Source: Owenia fusiformis
Lineage: Eukaryota > Annelida > Polychaeta > Sabellida > Oweniidae
Direction: 5' to 3'
DNA: 62,000 nucleotides
Assembly (NCBI GenBank): GCA_903813345.2
Contig: CAIIXF020000011.1
Location: 34,878,166 to 34,940,165, forward strand
The translations under genes and the position numbers were made by a program. Below, in pieces: positions 36,001-44,284 of the stretch. Numbering within the stretch: position 1 is the stretch's first letter; each line of letters opens with the position of its first letter. The notes beneath the pieces were generated by a model that did not search any database, was not told where the DNA came from, and saw only the letters and a list, made by a program, of their open reading frames with translations.

Positions 36001-37979
36001 ATTTATAGCGTGTTTTCATATGTTTTAAAACTTGTATTTTTGTGTACTCCGTACATCATTACTTATATATTTACAGCTCAAATTATCGTTTGAATATTTG
36101 TTTTGTTCAGTGTAATTCCATATTATGTCATTTTCACAGCAAAACCCTAAAAGTGTGTATAATTTGATTCTCTTGAGAAGATTCAAAACAGTAGAGCTGT
36201 TTCATAATTTCAGCTTATACCATTGTGGGGGCAAAATATGTTTTTAGTTTGCCGTTATCATTATTTAAAATGATATTGACACGGAAGAATTAATTCTCTT
36301 ACTATTGATCTTTTAACAGAGGTACTTTGCGGCGAGAATGTTGAACCAGATATTGTGACAACTACAAAGCGTCCTACAACAACTACAACAACAACAGAAG
36401 CACCAATAGCCACAACAACCAGCCAATCTGCTGCAGAAAATACAACCACCCCAGTAGCCACTAGAACAACAACGGAGACAACAACCACAGCGGAACTCGA
36501 TTCTAATGTTACAACTACCCACAATTCGCCTCTCACCACTCCGACTCAAGTTCCTTCTCCGGTTGTTCCTACCATGTCCCCTGACCCAGGTCCTGATGGG
36601 GGAGGAGATAATGGTTAGACCAATCATCAACACTATTCGTCAATGCTATGATCATTATTATCAATATTGTTATTTCTCTCACTAATAATTTTATATCCTT
36701 AAAAAACATCATATTTCGCACTCTATCAAAAGATACATATACCATAGTCATAACAATTTGTTTTAATTATATCAAACCCATCTCCGACCGGGCATACATT
36801 TGGCCTCAATCCGATTAATATTTGTATTCGGCATTCGCTGTTGTAACTCATCATGTATTTTCATTTTAGGTCAATGTACGGTGATATCAAATCTTAATGT
36901 TAAATGCGAGTCTTCTCTTTCTAACCCAAATGGCCAGAGTTCTGACAAGCCATGGGAGATTCCAGCTAGAGGTAAGGCATGATCATTGATATGATCTACA
37001 CTGTGAAAATGTGAAGAAAACAGCAATTTCCATGTAATGGAAAGCATCATCTACTGAAAAATTGGTTTTATACAAGTATCTAAAGATATTATATCTAAAG
37101 GAAAACATATCATATATCACATTGCTCATCACAGATTTTTGTACTGTTTTGGGAGGATTGTATAAAGTTTCATGGGGGAAATGTGCATTATGTGTTATTT
37201 CTTAATCGTTGGTGTATACAGCATATGTTATAAAGGTAATGTTGTCTTTTAACAGGAGTTTTAAATTCAAATGTGCCACTGAAAAATCGTCGATAACTTT
37301 TCTTACCAATTAATTACTCTATTAAATATACATTTCAGACTGTACAGAAGTATTGGCAAAAGGTGCAACAGAAAGTGGACCATATTTCATAAGACCATAT
37401 TTTGGCTCAACTGTCAGCCCTGTTACAATTCAGGTTTACTGTCATTTCGAAGATGGCAAGGCCTGGACTACAGTTCTGCGAAGATTAGATGGTGCTATAG
37501 ACTTCTCAGAATGTAAACTTGATGGAGGCTGCCTTGAAGAAGGTACCGGACACTATTCCTACGAATACTGGATCGGACTGAACAAATTACACATTCTCAC
37601 TCAGGATAAACCATACAAGTTGAGAGTTTCTATGGAAACGTTTTCAGGCTCAAGAGTATTTGCGGAATATTCCGTTTTCTGGTTAAATAATTATGCAAAT
37701 TATCGTCTACATGTCGGAGGGCATTCTGGGGTAGCTGGTGATTCCCTTGGATTGCATAATAGGTTCAGGTTTACAAGTGCATGTCGGGATGTCGCTGGAC
37801 AAGTAGGATGGATAGAAAAGGCTGACGGTAGTTGTGAGACACATGCGAATCTGTTTGGTCCTTACTCCTCCGAATGCGGAGAGAATAACGAATGTATTTT
37901 CTGGGATACCATTCCACTTGACCCCAATGGCAATAATAGGGCAATTAAAACGTTGGAGGTGAAAATAACACCCAGTTAA
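26968..37979 (+). CDS. Secreted mosaic protein: Asp/Thr repeats, lipocalin-like module, fibrinogen-like domain (12 exons)
   Basis: Twelve exons joined on matching phases: 26968-27034, 28825-28905, 28953-30739, 31362-31386, 32648-32959, 34181-34350, 34984-35082, 35441-35544, 35820-35950, 36320-36613, 36870-36971 and 37339-37979. They total 3813 nt, about 1270 residues plus TAA. Order by residue: signal peptide 1-21; short Ser/Thr/Pro stretch to 49; acidic Thr-rich region 50-645, with 9-residue DDVTE-type repeats at about 228-517; module with WVGWFMC start 654-757; unrecognised domain 758-930; Thr-rich linker to 1024; small Cys module 1024-1058; fibrinogen-like domain 1058-1270. Most module borders are phase 1. 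No membrane span is seen after the signal peptide, so it is probably secreted and, given the Thr/Ser content, heavily O-glycosylated. It resembles fibrinogen-related mosaic proteins of invertebrates, used in recognition or extracellular matrix. The ligand is unknown. Exon borders are predicted from sequence only. Confidence 0.8.
28825..28905 (+). CDS. Exon 2: short Ser/Thr/Pro exon, possibly a cassette
   Basis: An 81-nt exon (27 codons) from a TATATTGTAG acceptor to a G|GTATCA donor, phase 1 on both sides, so it can be skipped without a frame change. It encodes a Pro/Ser/Thr/Gly-rich stretch (MVPTSNPG, EGTPTVSSQ). Exons 1 and 3 also fit in frame directly. An internal GTAAGT at 28863 is not phase-compatible with exon 3. 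Confidence 0.6.
28953..30739 (+). CDS. Exon 3: acidic Thr-rich repeat region (mucin-like)
   Basis: One 1787-nt exon. It begins after CTGTTCCTGTTACAG in phase 1 and ends at GACAGAG|GTATCT in phase 0; the open frame itself would run on to 30817. The centre (29485-30354) is a run of 9-residue units of the form (A/T)DDVTEIVT, with variants VDNITEIVT and NDFSERITA. Each unit has two or three acidic residues plus Thr, which gives a strongly negative, beta-prone or extended, glycosylation-ready chain, possibly calcium binding. It holds a perfect 243-bp internal duplication. No Cys appears in the repeats. The antisense strand is also open because of the regular 27-nt unit; I treat that as a shadow. 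Confidence 0.8.
29674..30201 (+). repeat. Perfect 243-bp direct duplication inside exon 3
   Basis: 29674-29958 and 29917-30201 read the same with an offset of 243 bp (nine units of 27 bp, 81 residues). I saw no mismatch over about 285 bp. Other units of the repeat region differ from each other, so this is a recent block duplication. Confidence 0.85.
31362..31386 (+). CDS. Exon 4: 25-nt micro-exon
   Basis: Only 25 nt (EENATRYT plus one base), between ATCATTCCAG and G|GTAAGT. It enters in phase 0 and leaves in phase 1, exactly what is needed to link exon 3 with exon 5. The phase fit is the main support; the N-A-T is a potential N-glycosylation site. Confidence 0.6.
32648..32959 (+). CDS. Exon 5: compact beta-rich module, lipocalin-like in pattern
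   Basis: A 312-nt exon, phase 1 to phase 1, from TTGCTTTTGTAG to G|GTAAAT. It opens LEGLWVGWFMCGNKNFSFEM and continues with alternating hydrophobic strands, a WISEGTYRLTGSGSM turn-strand pair and a closing DCES...LYAKRY, so two Cys bracket the module. The layout (W-x-G-W-x-x-C near the start, a W-I-x-x-x-x-Y strand, G-S-x-S hairpins, a Cys near the end) is like small extracellular beta-barrel or sandwich domains. I cannot name the family. As a 1-1 exon it is a self-contained shuffling unit. The open frame beyond the donor runs through intron into a palindromic element at 33085. Confidence 0.7.
33085..33226. mobile_element. 142-bp palindromic MITE in intron 5
   Basis: Starts ATGCCTGGGTCACAT and ends ATGTGACCCAGGCAT (15-bp perfect inverted ends). 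Pairing continues inward: ATCGGCCGG...CCGGCCGAT and GAGTATTTTGTTCAAAA...TTTTGAACAAAATACTC, around a loop of a few bases. It would fold into one hairpin. It has no coding capacity. Confidence 0.8.
33620..33893. repeat. Repeat-like sequence beside the palindrome, partly inverted motifs
   Basis: Contains two copies of ACCGTGCTCTA (about 33649 and 33731) and the words CAACCAATCAGAATG and CCAATCAT. Such motifs are common in non-autonomous DNA elements. The borders are unclear. Confidence 0.3.
33894..34052. mobile_element. 159-bp near-perfect palindrome in intron 5
   Basis: GGAATAAATAATGATAGGCC at the left end is mirrored exactly at the right end. The arms run about 60 bp with two or three mismatches (CACTCGTTGG against CACGAGTTGG) and then pair further, more loosely (GTACAAA...TTTGTAC), around a loop near TTCGG. 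It lies 128 bp before exon 6. It is probably a foldback MITE. Confidence 0.85.
34181..34350 (+). CDS. Exon 6: start of unrecognised extracellular domain
   Basis: 170 nt, phase 1 in, phase 0 out, between TACTATTTAG and ATG|GTATGT. It encodes strand-like stretches such as YIIVLDNNVFGDGVMTSFAA, followed by INTNPVTVM. It belongs with exons 7-9. I do not recognise the family. Confidence 0.65.
34984..35082 (+). CDS. Exon 7: unrecognised domain, continued
   Basis: 99 nt, phase 0 on both sides, between TTTTTCTGTAG and GGA|GTAAGT. It encodes VVRPESGSSKNFEIIHSFVF and a TPKNLTEYGTIQG tail with an N-L-T glycosylation site. The alternating pattern suggests beta strands. Confidence 0.65.
35441..35544 (+). 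CDS. Exon 8: unrecognised domain, continued
   Basis: 104 nt, phase 0 to phase 2, between TTTATTTCTAG and GAGATAT|GTATGT. It encodes ITLTDCPLVQEGDRLAFTNL followed by a Gly-rich turn (NGGDGGGPVTYIGD). One Cys. Confidence 0.65.
35820..35950 (+). CDS. Exon 9: end of unrecognised domain
   Basis: 131 nt, phase 2 to phase 1, between TATTTCATTTCAG and CACCAG|GTTTTA. It encodes YMFKWLRYEYSPTQQTPGIG and RMIHQNRFFAMATYAP. The donor (GTTTTA) is weak, but it keeps the frame into exon 10. Confidence 0.6.
36320..36613 (+). CDS. Exon 10: Thr-rich mucin-like linker
   Basis: 294 nt, phase 1 to phase 1, between TCTTTTAACAG and AATG|GTTAGA. It begins EVLCGENVEPD, then a run dominated by Thr with Ala, Ser and Pro (TTTTTTTEAP, TRTTTETTTTAEL), and ends in Pro/Gly (MSPDPGPDGGGDNG). 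This is a typical O-glycosylated stalk between globular domains. Confidence 0.75.
36870..36971 (+). CDS. Exon 11: small two-Cys module
   Basis: 102 nt, phase 1 to phase 1, between CATTTTAG and AGAG|GTAAGG. It encodes GQCTVISNLNVKCESSLSNP and a short polar tail. Two Cys ten residues apart. It can be skipped without changing frame. Confidence 0.65.
37339..37979 (+). CDS. Exon 12: fibrinogen-like C-terminal domain
   Basis: 641 nt from TACATTTCAG to TAA, about 213 residues, the usual size of a fibrinogen-related domain. The N-terminal half is clear: DCTEVLAKGATESGPYFIRP, VYCHFEDGKAWTTVLRRLDG, YWIGLNKLHILTQDKPYKLR, YRLHVGGHSGVAGDSLGLHN. The C-terminal half departs from the family: the acidic calcium loop after the phenylalanine strand and the Cys-His...Asn-Leu-Asn-Gly binding segment are absent. 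In their place stands an insert with extra Cys (SACRDVAG, SCETHANLFG, SECGENNEC), before the usual final beta strand (IKTLEVKITPS). The domain normally binds acetylated sugars or proteins; this one may have a changed pocket. Confidence 0.85.
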
Positions 37980-38144
37980 TTGAAAATGTCTTTATCAAAA
38001 AGTATACTTTAATAAGTTACCAAAAATCGTAGTTTTGCAATATTCAATATTAGTAATAATAACGAAGACCTCTATTGTATTTCAAATCAACGAACTGTGA
38101 TTTAACCTGTTATACCAAACACTATCACACCGTACTACTTGCCA

Positions 38145-38150
38145 AATAAA
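38145..38150 (+). terminator. Poly(A) signal of the mosaic-protein gene
   Basis: AATAAA 165 nt after the TAA of exon 12 on the same strand; the first canonical signal downstream. Confidence 0.45.
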
Positions 38151-38258
38151 TTAAGTGCATTACATGGGCATGCGAAAAGCGGAACTTCCAATTGGTTCAT
38201 TATGGCAAATGGAAGAGTTGGAGTGCTAAGTCTTGAAAACATTCCTGAGTGTTCTAAC

Positions 38259-38282
38259 GTAAATATATATATATATATTTAC
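38259..38282. repeat. 24-bp perfect AT palindrome
   Basis: GTAAA-(TA)n-TTTAC reads the same on both strands. Probably a TA microsatellite with matching flanks. Confidence 0.8.
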
Positions 38283-38481
38283 TTGTGGATTGTAAAAGAT
38301 CGTTTCCAAAACCATATATCCTGAAGTGTCATCTCATTATAAATCATGATGTAGAGTTTTAACTGTGATTACTTTGGCACCCACTTCATCATAAAATATT
38401 GTTCCATTTTCCATTTCCATCCCATTTTACTTCGTAGATGCAAAGGACGAACGTGTAAATGTTTATATAATACGGTACATA

Positions 38482-39040
38482 CAGGGTGAGCCAAAGAATA
38501 CAAGTCTGAAGATTTGTTAACCATGCCATGTATTCATTTTAAAGATAAATGATTTTCTAACAATATGGAACATCCGATTGAAAAACCTTTGTTTTTCTGT
38601 GGAGTCTCAAATTGACACAGGGGATGTCATGAGCGACCGAAAAGTATTCATTGCGGATTTCCAAATTGTGGAAATAGAGGAAAATTTGTATATCGGCACC
38701 TTCAAAAGAGGTACATTTATTCAAGTTTAGTGCAAAATTCGCCTATAATAGATATATATTTTGAATCAACTACCTATTGTACATTACTCTTAAATAAATT
38801 TATGATGATCCAGTCAAGTATATTGAGTGCAGCTGTGACTGCATATGAAGGAAATTTTGGAATTTTCATTTTAGATTTTTGTCTCCACAAGCAAAATATT
38901 TTTTCAATCAGATGGTATCATATTGTTAGGGAATGATTAATCTTAAAAAATAATACATTATACATGTACATGACATATAGTTTAAAATCTATTATATAAT
39001 ATTCATCTTTAAACGTGTGTATTCTTTTTTGCCCATCCTG
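38482..39040. mobile_element. TA-flanked mariner-type MITE (559 bp)
   Basis: Left end CAGGGTGAGCCAAAGAATAC, right end GTATTCTTTTTTGCCCATCCTG; these are inverted repeats of about 22 bp with a few mismatches, with TA on both sides. The interior has no long frame. End pattern and TA duplication fit the Tc1/mariner superfamily. Confidence 0.75.
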
Positions 39041-41010
39041 TATAGCGTATTCAAAATTCACATAAAAAGTATACCCTGTACTTATTGTTAGTTGGGGTGG
39101 GTTGGACATCTAGTATTATTTAAGAGTTGTTGGGTCTATGTACTATCAAGTCTTTGCAGAACAAATCAAAGTGGCTGCATGTAAATTAAATAGTTGACCT
39201 AGATGTACATTTTATAATTAAGTACGTGGTACTATTTATCGTTTTACTATAAGTAATTAATAATAACTCTGTGTTCTATAATATTTTTTATACATCAATA
39301 TATTTGTAATTACAAAGGAATTGATATTTTTCTCAAAATACATAACTGTAATCGTCATTAATGTCTGTTGATATGCTATTGTACATAAATATCGAAATGT
39401 AATTCTTGAATCGACTGTATATAATGTAAAAAAATGTGTAATTACTAATACAGACTCTTTTCTAAACAATCCGAGTTGCTCTTTTGTTCTTTGTTAATCT
39501 AGAATAATATATCTATAAAGACCTCCATTCTACCTTTTTAGTACTGCAAATTCGTAAAGCAAAATAAAGATCACAAACCAACGCCAACGCCAAATTTGGT
39601 TAATTGTTACAAAAAAATTCCATTTCATTTCTTCGCTTCAAATGTGTTAAATATCATTTTCGATCCCTGAATATACAATTGCGAATTGTCATGTTTTGTG
39701 GATTATGACGACGGCTTAGCGAGAGGGGATCTTGGGCCTTTGAATTGCCTATGGACTTCGTGTCTGGATTTCGTCTGTCCCATTATCATTTGAGACTGAA
39801 TGCTCTTTCTTTTAAATGAATATCAGTATCTACAACCATTTTCTGATGTTGTGTATTTTTTTAATCAAATTATTGTAATGACTTCAGCATTAATGAAATG
39901 TCACATGTGTTCTGGTCCTTGACTGTATTATTGGCTCTCGATGGGGGTGGGGGGGGGGGTGACCGCGTCATTTTTGGTATTTGATAAATTATCACAACGT
40001 TGCATAACTTTTTGTCTGCATGATATTTGACTTTTCGTGTAGTACATTAAAACAAGGATCGATAGTGCAACCCCACAAAAAGTTTCAAACGACTAGCTCT
40101 AACAAGATGCATATTTATGAGCGTTACAAGATGTGCTCTCAATATCCTTTTCAAACATACCTGGATTCTATACACACCGTTTGTAACATTACTTTGTAAA
40201 TACGTTATACTGATAAAATAACAACATCTTTTTCAGATTGTGATCAATAAATGGACTTTTTTCCCCATACGTACAGGCAAGAATCATTGGTCCCTCGCTT
40301 TTGTAACGTTGACGATCTGCATGCCGAAAACGAATCCCGTAAGTTCTTCCATCTTGTTACGCTGACGTCTCGTTAGCGTAACCAGGTGAGTACCAGTGTT
40401 AGTTGTGTTCCAAAAAATCATATCTGGAGATCTTATCTTGTAGCGCCAATAAAGTGCATCTAGTCTGAAATTTCTCGTGTAGTTGCTCCATGGAGCCTAC
40501 TAGTTTTTATGTGCTAAAGAACATGTCAGATATCATACAGTAAAATTGCAATATTAAGTGAGTTGTATACCTTGTGTCACTCTGCTTGTTTCATTTCTCT
40601 TAGATTGGAAGCGTCTCCCTGGTGACCAAAATATTAGCATTACAATATATTTCTTGATATTGTGCAGTCATTTTATTGTCCACTGTGTATGTCATCTTGA
40701 TAACCTGAACATGATTTGTATTAGAGAGCGATATGTGATATTTTGACAGAACAACGGTGTCGATAATTATATGATAAAATCCCGAAAAAGACAACAATCT
40801 AGAAAACCTCAAAACCCTAAGTATGTTACATAAAGTCATATGTGACATAAAGTCATATGTTACATTGTTAAAGTAATATTAATCAAACAAGAATCAACAT
40901 CGGAACGGAATAGTTTTTAAACAAATGCACATGTTTGTAAATTATTATCTATTCTAACATTTAGTTTAACAATAACATGTTATCCCAAGCGTCCACCATT
41001 GGAACGGCCA
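39041..41010. other. No recognisable gene; poly-G run
   Basis: AT-rich sequence with a G-rich run at 39943-39959 and a short local duplication of CATAAAGTCATATGT near 40830. No supported exon. Confidence 0.45.
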
Positions 41011-41304
41011 TTACTTTAGTGATGTTGTCCTCCTTTTGGGATGAGCAGTCATTCGAATGATCCACTTCTTAATATCCAACTGTCCTGCTCGTTTCAGAGT
41101 TAGGAGTTTATGTCTCAACCTAGCAAGGGCCATCTGATCCAATCGTTTCGAATTACACAACAGTTTGGTTCTGCAGATGCATGAGTTCAGTCTAGAACAG
41201 CAGAGGAATCCTTTAACTGCCCTCAACGGACAAAATGTATTCCAACTTCGTTTTGGGCTCAGCAAAATATCGTCATCGATATCGTCATATTGATACACAT
41301 TTTC
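41011..41304 (-). CDS. Possible terminal exon of an unknown minus-strand gene
   Basis: On the minus strand an open frame of 98 codons follows a CAATCAGTCCAG acceptor at 41304 and ends in TAA at 41011. It encodes an acidic start (YQYDDIDDDILLS), a Cys-rich basic middle (CCSRLNSCICRTKLLC) and a Lys/Arg-rich end (ARLRHKLLTLKRAGQLDIKK). The length without stops and the even composition are unusual for this AT-rich DNA. I do not recognise a family and could not find an upstream exon; the acceptor has a weak pyrimidine tract. It could be a chance frame. Confidence 0.25.
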   Translation of the reverse strand, partial: ENVYQYDDIDDDILLSPKRSWNTFCPLRAVKGFLCCSRLNSCICRTKLLCNSKRLDQMALARLRHKLLTLKRAGQLDIKKWIIRMTAHPKRRTTSLK

Positions 41305-41816
41305 CTGGACTGATTGACCGATTTGATCATATGGCGAAACCAGTGATACAATTAACATTATCTGAAATAAGAAAATACTTATTATTAGATTTTATATCAT
41401 CTGTCAAACAAAACATGAGGTACTTATGTATTATTACCAATGGTGGCAGTATAAGTTCAATATATAACGTGCTTATGTTCCCTCCTGGTATGAACAAGAA
41501 TACTCTATCTGTATATACACCCATTTAAGTAATTATAACATTAAAACACACTCCTTCACTATAAAACGCTAGTAACTTTTCTTGCCCATATTTGTGAAAC
41601 TTGAGAAGGATTCACACAATAACAGTATATACAAAAAGCCACTATTTAAAAAAAATGTATATTTTTTGATCGAAAATGAATAGAATATCACCAGCTTCTC
41701 ACTTAAACGTGCGATGTGCAAATGAGAAATAAACATACAAACAACAAACTACAAAAGCTGGCCATCAACTAGGAGAAGTTGAGAGAAACTCAGCCAACAT
41801 TTCGTTGATACTGCTA

Positions 41817-42262
41817 CAGGGTGTTAAAAACGCAACCCAAAGAAAAATGTGCCAAATTTGAAGAGCCAAAACACTATGATTAGGAAGTTATTTTGTTTTT
41901 TTTGCGGTTGCAGTCACCCCTGACTGCGTTTCTCGTATTTTCCTAGTACAATTCTGTTTTGAGCAGGTGTCGAAGGCATCATGTTTTTCAACTAACCATC
42001 TACAGGAGCTAAACATACACAGTCTCCTCTTTCTTTCCTGAAAAAATGAACATAATTGAATTTGTATTTTCCAAGATATAGCGATTTTCCATTCGCATTT
42101 TCGTATTTCTCTAATACTAATATATTTTGAGCAAAACATCATGTTTTACAACTAACTAACAACAGGAGCTATACATACACAGTCTCGTCTTTCCTTCCTG
42201 AAAAATGAATATAATTGGATAAGATATAGCGATTTTTTGGGTTGCGTTTTTTTAACACCTTG
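41817..42262. mobile_element. TA-flanked mariner-type MITE (446 bp) with internal duplication
   Basis: Left end CAGGGTGTTAAAAACGCAAC, right end GTTGCGTTTTTTTAACACCTTG; about 25-bp inverted ends, TA on each side. The interior holds two diverged copies, about 140-150 bp apart, of a block with CATCATGTTTT-CAACTAAC and ACAGGAGCTA-ACATACACAGTCTC. No coding capacity. Confidence 0.75.
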
Positions 42263-42536
42263 TATATCAGCATGGTAACAAGGACTAAAAGGTATCATCT
42301 AAGAGCTTGGCGCACTGGCGGGCCAAGAGGGCCTAAAAAAGGGGCATTTTTGGCAAAATTTGGCCTTTTGGGGCTTATCAAATTATCAAAAAATGAACCC
42401 TCGATCTTCAAAATTTGGGCGCAATTTTTGGTCTTAGAATCTGCCCCCTCCAATTGAACTCCCCTTTTAGATCAAATACAATTCGAGTAGAAAGACGTAT
42501 CACATTATTTCATTACCCGGGAACTCTGGCAATATA

Positions 42537-43520
42537 CAGGGCGTATCAAAAAAGCGCAACAAGTAGTTATCTCGTAAAATCACAAAACTAGTGATGACTA
42601 CATCAATTTCATTCAATGTACCATTAAGCCACGTCTCTCCTCTTTGCAATGATATGTCATTCAGTCACATGTGATAATGGTTGGGTGAGAAATCCTTCAA
42701 TTTGCACAGTGGGTCAAAATCGGCTCTGCACCAAGTTTTAGATATTGAAAAAATCAGTGCAAGGGCTAAGTGCCAATGGAAGTTCCCTTTACTTGAATTG
42801 TTGTGACTTTTTCTTTTGGAGCTATCTCAGGAGCAACGGTGCTCACAATTTCTCCACCAGATATTGCAATACATCGAGAAAGAATTGCCCATGGGCTGCT
42901 TTTCTCTGGTTTAACCCACAAATGACTCAGGGCTAAACCATGCATGACGTGGACAGATGAGCGCATCTTTATGTGCAAGGAAGTGGTGGCAATTTGGAGG
43001 GATATAGAATGTATTCTTGCAAGAGTATGAGTATGAACACTTTACTGTCAATGCCACACTCGTCACACCTTCTTCCAATAGCCCCTGTGCCCCTTGTACT
43101 GACTTTTGCAATGTTTGAAACTTAGGTCCGAGCTGAATTTTACAAAATTAATGATTATTCGGCCAGAGATGACTCGCTGTGAATGAATGATATTCCATTG
43201 CAAAGAGGAGTAATTTGGCTTTTTGGTACATTGAATGAAAAGGATGCAGTCAGCATTGGTTTTATGTTTTCTTCCAATATTGCATCGGCCTCCGTACACT
43301 GACTTTTGCAATGTTTATAACTTGGCCCCAAGCTAATTTCGGCCCTCTTTGCAAATGGAATGATTACTCTCCCAACCATGACCAAATATCAATGAATGAT
43401 ATATCATTGTAAAGAGGAGACACATGGCTTTATGGTGCATTGAATGAAACCAATGCTGTTATCACTGGTTTTGTGCTTTTTCGAGATAACAATCTGTTGC
43501 GTTTATTTTGATACGCACTG
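42537..43520. mobile_element. TA-flanked element with about 160-bp terminal inverted repeats (984 bp)
   Basis: Ends CAGGGCGTATCAAAAAAGCG and CGTTTATTTTGATACGCACTG, with TA on both sides. The inverted similarity goes on well past 40 bp: GTGATGACTACATC...TTCATTCAATGTACCAT and CCTCTTTGCAATGATATGTCATTCA on the left are mirrored on the right, giving long arms of about 160 bp. A block with CACTGACTTTTGCAATGTTT is repeated internally. No transposase frame is visible. It belongs to the same end class as the elements at 38482, 41817, 55579 and 58926. Confidence 0.75.
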
Positions 43521-43910
43521 TACAACTGCAAAATTTGAAATAAAGGGTTCTTTTGCTGGTTGCACATGCTCCTTATTGATTTAATTCGAACGACCTTCCA
43601 AAAGCACCTGCCTTATATTCCGTTGTCCTTTGAAAATTATGACCTTAAGGCGAGAATTGGAAATTCATATTTTAGCTTCATTAATCAAACTGTGTGTTTT
43701 TCAGTAGGTTAAGTAAAATGAGGTTATTAGAGCCATAAAGAACATATTAAATATTACTTACTAAGCTTAATATCAATTTCCCAGACAATATGGTGTTCAA
43801 TTACAAAGGGTTTAAATAATCTGCATTGTTTAGGACCTTCTCTGGAATACGATTTTACCAGACGAAAAAATGTTCTGATTTCTTAAATAAAGTTTTCATT
43901 CTCCATTTTG

Positions 43911-44284
43911 TATTGTATTGTATTGTATTGTATTGTATTGTATTGTATTGTATTGTATTGTATTGTATTTTGTTTACCATCAATGAAGGTGAGCAATACC
44001 TCTTGGGTATGTCCCGTATATATACGGTCGTAATTTACGTAATTAACACGGAAGATAGACCCAGAAACCCCTTCTTGAAGGAGCCCTGTGTTCTTTTATG
44101 TGCACTTATACATAGGCATATAAGTACACACCACAGCCTTTCGTATGAGTTGCGGACCACTCAGTCAAACACCCTGAAATGCTTCACGCAAACAAGGAAT
44201 TTTTTTAGTCTTGCCTGAACCGGGGATCGAACCCGGGACCTATTGCGTAAGAGGTACCTGCGCTCCGCTGAGCTACACGGGTGG
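43911..44284 (-). mobile_element. tRNA-derived SINE with pentanucleotide tail
   Basis: Read on the minus strand, the 5' head (44284-44210) has a pol III A box (TAGCTCAGCGG, complement of 44265-44275) and B box (GGTTCGATCC, complement of 44224-44233) spaced as in a tRNA. The acceptor stem does not pair and the anticodon arm is poor, so it is not a working tRNA. A body of about 230 bp follows, ending in about 12 repeats of CAATA (TATTG on the plus strand, 43911-43969). Head, body and short-repeat tail are the classic SINE layout. I could not identify a target-site duplication. Confidence 0.75.

Noticed and set aside
36261-36633. Antisense frames opposite the Thr-rich linker
   Set aside because: They arise from ACN-rich codons of exon 10 read backwards.
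44210-44284. Functional tRNA gene on the minus strand
   Set aside because: A and B boxes are good, but the acceptor stem does not pair and the anticodon arm is poor; the body and tail show it is a SINE head.
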